Assembly (NCBI RefSeq): GCF_000243095.1
Contig: NZ_AHJE01000003.1
Location: 1 to 64,000 of the forward strand
Reading direction: 5' to 3'
DNA length: 64,000 bases
Source of the DNA: Cupriavidus basilensis OR16
GTDB taxonomy: Bacteria; Pseudomonadota; Gammaproteobacteria; Burkholderiales; Burkholderiaceae
Shown: piece after piece, positions 62,656 through 64,000 of the stretch
How positions within the stretch are numbered: the stretch's first letter is position 1
Layout: every line of letters starts with the position of its first letter
Position numbers and translations under genes: made by a program
The notes under the pieces: model-generated
The model's database searches: none
What the model saw: the letters and a program-made list of their open reading frames with translations, nothing else
What the model was told of the DNA's origin: nothing

Positions 62656-64000
62656 TCAGATTGCCCAGCCGCCACCGTAGAACACGGCCAGCGCCAGTGC
62701 GATGGCCACGGTGCCCACGTTCAGCTTGCGGTACTCACCAGCCACGATGCGGCCGATCACCAGGGTGCTGAAGCCCAGCATGATGCCGGTGACGATATTG
62801 CAGGTCAGCACGATAAACACCGCGCAGACCAGGCCGGCCATGGCGTCCACCATATCGTCCATATGCAGCTTGCTGACGCTGCTGAGCATCAACAGGCCCA
62901 CATACATCAGGGCAGGTGCCGTCGCGTACGAAGGCACCAGCCCGGCCAGCGGCGAGAAGAAGATCACTGCCAGGAAGAGCAGGCCTACTACCACCGCGGC
63001 CAGGCCGGTCTTTGCGCCGGCGGCCACGCCAACGCTCGATTCGATATACGCCGCAGCGGGCGCGCCACCGAAGAAGGCCGAGAAGATCGAGCTGAGCGAG
63101 TCCGTGGTCAGGGCACGGCCGCCGTTGGGGATCTGGCCCTTCGCGTCGAGCTGGCCGGCTTGGCCGGCGACGGCGCGGATGGTGCCGGTGGCATCGAACA
63201 CGGCGGTCATCACCAGTGCCAGCACGCTAGGCAGCACCGTCAGCGACAGCGCGCCCTTGATGTCCATCGAACCGATCAGCGAGGCATGGCCCGGCGCGCT
63301 GAGCGCGGGCAGTGCGAACACGCCCGAGAACTTGACGGCGGGGTCGAAGGCCAGCCCCAGCGCGGAGATGGCGACGATCACCAGCAAGATACCGCCCGGC
63401 ACCCGGCGCCGTTCCAGCCCGAAGATGGCGGCCAAGCCAAGGAGAGACACAACAAACCGGAAGGCGGTGATCTTGCCCAGTGCAACGGGCAGCCCGGCAC
63501 CCGCGTTCTTGACCACGAGGCCCACGTCGCTGGAGGCAATCAGCAGCAGGAACAGCCCGATGCCGATCCCCGTGCCATGCGCCACGCCGGCCGGCAGGTT
63601 GCGCAGGATCCAGGAGCGCACGCCGGTCACGGAAATGGCAGTGAAGACCACGCCCATCAGGAAGATCGCGCCAAGCGCAACGGCGGGGGAGAGCCCTTGC
63701 CCGAGCACTAGCCCGAAGGCCGTGAAAGCGGTCAGCGAGATCGCGCAACCGATCGCGATGGGCAGCCTTGCCCACACGCCCATCAGCAGCGAGCCGAAGG
63801 CCGCGGTCAGGCAGGTCGCGACAAACACGGCGCTGCTATCGAAGCCAGCCTTGCCGAGCATGCCTGGCACGACGAACACGGAGTAGACCATGGCCATGAA
63901 GGTGGTGGCGCCGGCCAATGTCTCGCGGCGTCCGGTGCTGCCGCGCTCGCTGATCTGGAAGTATCTGTCGAGAAAACCCTTGACTTCGATGGACTCGATA
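62656..64000 (-). CDS. NCS2-family purine permease, AzgA type (right-edge partial)
   Basis: At least 448 residues of a multi-helix permease. The frame continues to the window edge ([30 protein letters not shown]), so the start lies outside. The AzgA-type signature is present as [42 protein letters not shown] and [14 protein letters not shown]. It transports hypoxanthine, guanine or adenine with protons. It ends [12 protein letters not shown] at 62656 and has its own terminator about 130 bp downstream. Intact as far as seen. Confidence 0.88.
   Translation of the reverse strand, partial: IESIEVKGFLDRYFQISERGSTGRRETLAGATTFMAMVYSVFVVPGMLGKAGFDSSAVFVATCLTAAFGSLLMGVWARLPIAIGCAISLTAFTAFGLVLGQGLSPAVALGAIFLMGVVFTAISVTGVRSWILRNLPAGVAHGTGIGIGLFLLLIASSDVGLVVKNAGAGLPVALGKITAFRFVVSLLGLAAIFGLERRRVPGGILLVIVAISALGLAFDPAVKFSGVFALPALSAPGHASLIGSMDIKGALSLTVLPSVLALVMTAVFDATGTIRAVAGQAGQLDAKGQIPNGGRALTTDSLSSIFSAFFGGAPAAAYIESSVGVAAGAKTGLAAVVVGLLFLAVIFFSPLAGLVPSYATAPALMYVGLLMLSSVSKLHMDDMVDAMAGLVCAVFIVLTCNIVTGIMLGFSTLVIGRIVAGEYRKLNVGTVAIALALAVFYGGGWAI

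Noticed and set aside
62539..63886. Plus-strand open frames opposite the purine permease
   Set aside because: High-GC antisense frames; the minus strand encodes clear transporter helices and continues to the window edge.
1..64000. Insertion sequences, prophage, CRISPR, rRNA or tRNA genes
   Set aside because: No transposase-like ORF, terminal inverted repeats, regular repeat-spacer array or recognisable RNA gene was seen by reading.

Overview
The window is GC-rich, densely packed bacterial DNA with strongly G/C-biased third codon positions. Two Bug-family (TctC-type) periplasmic binding proteins, a KshA/KSI/IpdF steroid-type gene set, assimilatory nitrate genes and a thiol dioxygenase/rhodanese locus together suggest a beta-proteobacterium of the Burkholderiaceae, probably Cupriavidus or a close relative. 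That placement is inference from gene content. I see no rRNA, tRNA, CRISPR array, prophage or insertion sequence.

Layout. (1) 1-25.5 kb is a steroid-type catabolic region. It begins with a rightward operon of acyl-CoA dehydrogenases, two thiolases (one FadA6-like), an IpdF-like and another SDR, a MaoC hydratase, a YCF48-like protein and an MMPL/RND transporter, which together look like C/D-ring and side-chain beta-oxidation plus envelope transport. Then come a KshA-like Rieske oxygenase, a vapBC pair, a leftward operon (DUF1302, DUF1329, then hydratase, acylating aldehyde dehydrogenase and aldolase of a meta-cleavage pathway), several SDRs, a DUF1254 protein, a meta-cleavage hydrolase, a ketosteroid isomerase and a TetR regulator. 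Six promoters in this region share a dyad motif (TAGTCYGAANRGACGATG-like) 35-39 bp upstream of a -10-like hexamer. (2) 25.5-34.2 kb is a leftward nitrate assimilation operon (transporter, nirB, nirD, FAD reductase, nasA) behind a sigma-54 promoter, an NtrC-like dyad and a leader with terminator-like hairpins. (3) 34.3-45 kb holds a VOC protein, divergent acyl-CoA dehydrogenase genes with CATAC-N6-GTATG operators, a TetR domain read in frame with an ACAD-like ORF, a Bug protein, a LysR regulator, a quinone oxidoreductase and a second DUF1254 protein. (4) 45-52.4 kb holds HxlR/GNAT, RhtA-like exporter, a Fur-box TonB receptor, an SDR and hipBA with AT-rich palindromic operators. (5) 52.4-62.5 kb is an organosulfur locus: a thiol-dioxygenase cupin and multi-rhodanese gene facing a cupin-rhodanese fusion, a Bug protein, an amino-acid (probably cystine) ABC transporter and a cystathionine beta-lyase-like enzyme. 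(6) An AzgA-type purine permease runs off the right edge.

An outstanding feature is damage. About twenty lesions interrupt otherwise well conserved genes: five 1-bp losses, several internal deletions of tens to hundreds of bases (some in frame), one exact 20-bp tandem duplication in nasA, and one 18-bp insertion carrying a stop in vapB. Affected genes include acyl-CoA dehydrogenases, kshA, the MMPL transporter, DUF1302/DUF1329, nasA, nirB, a LysR regulator, a rhodanese and an ABC permease. Read literally, both steroid and nitrate pathways are broken. Sequencing or assembly error must be excluded before calling this genome decay. Family assignments were made from recalled family motifs and not from a database search.
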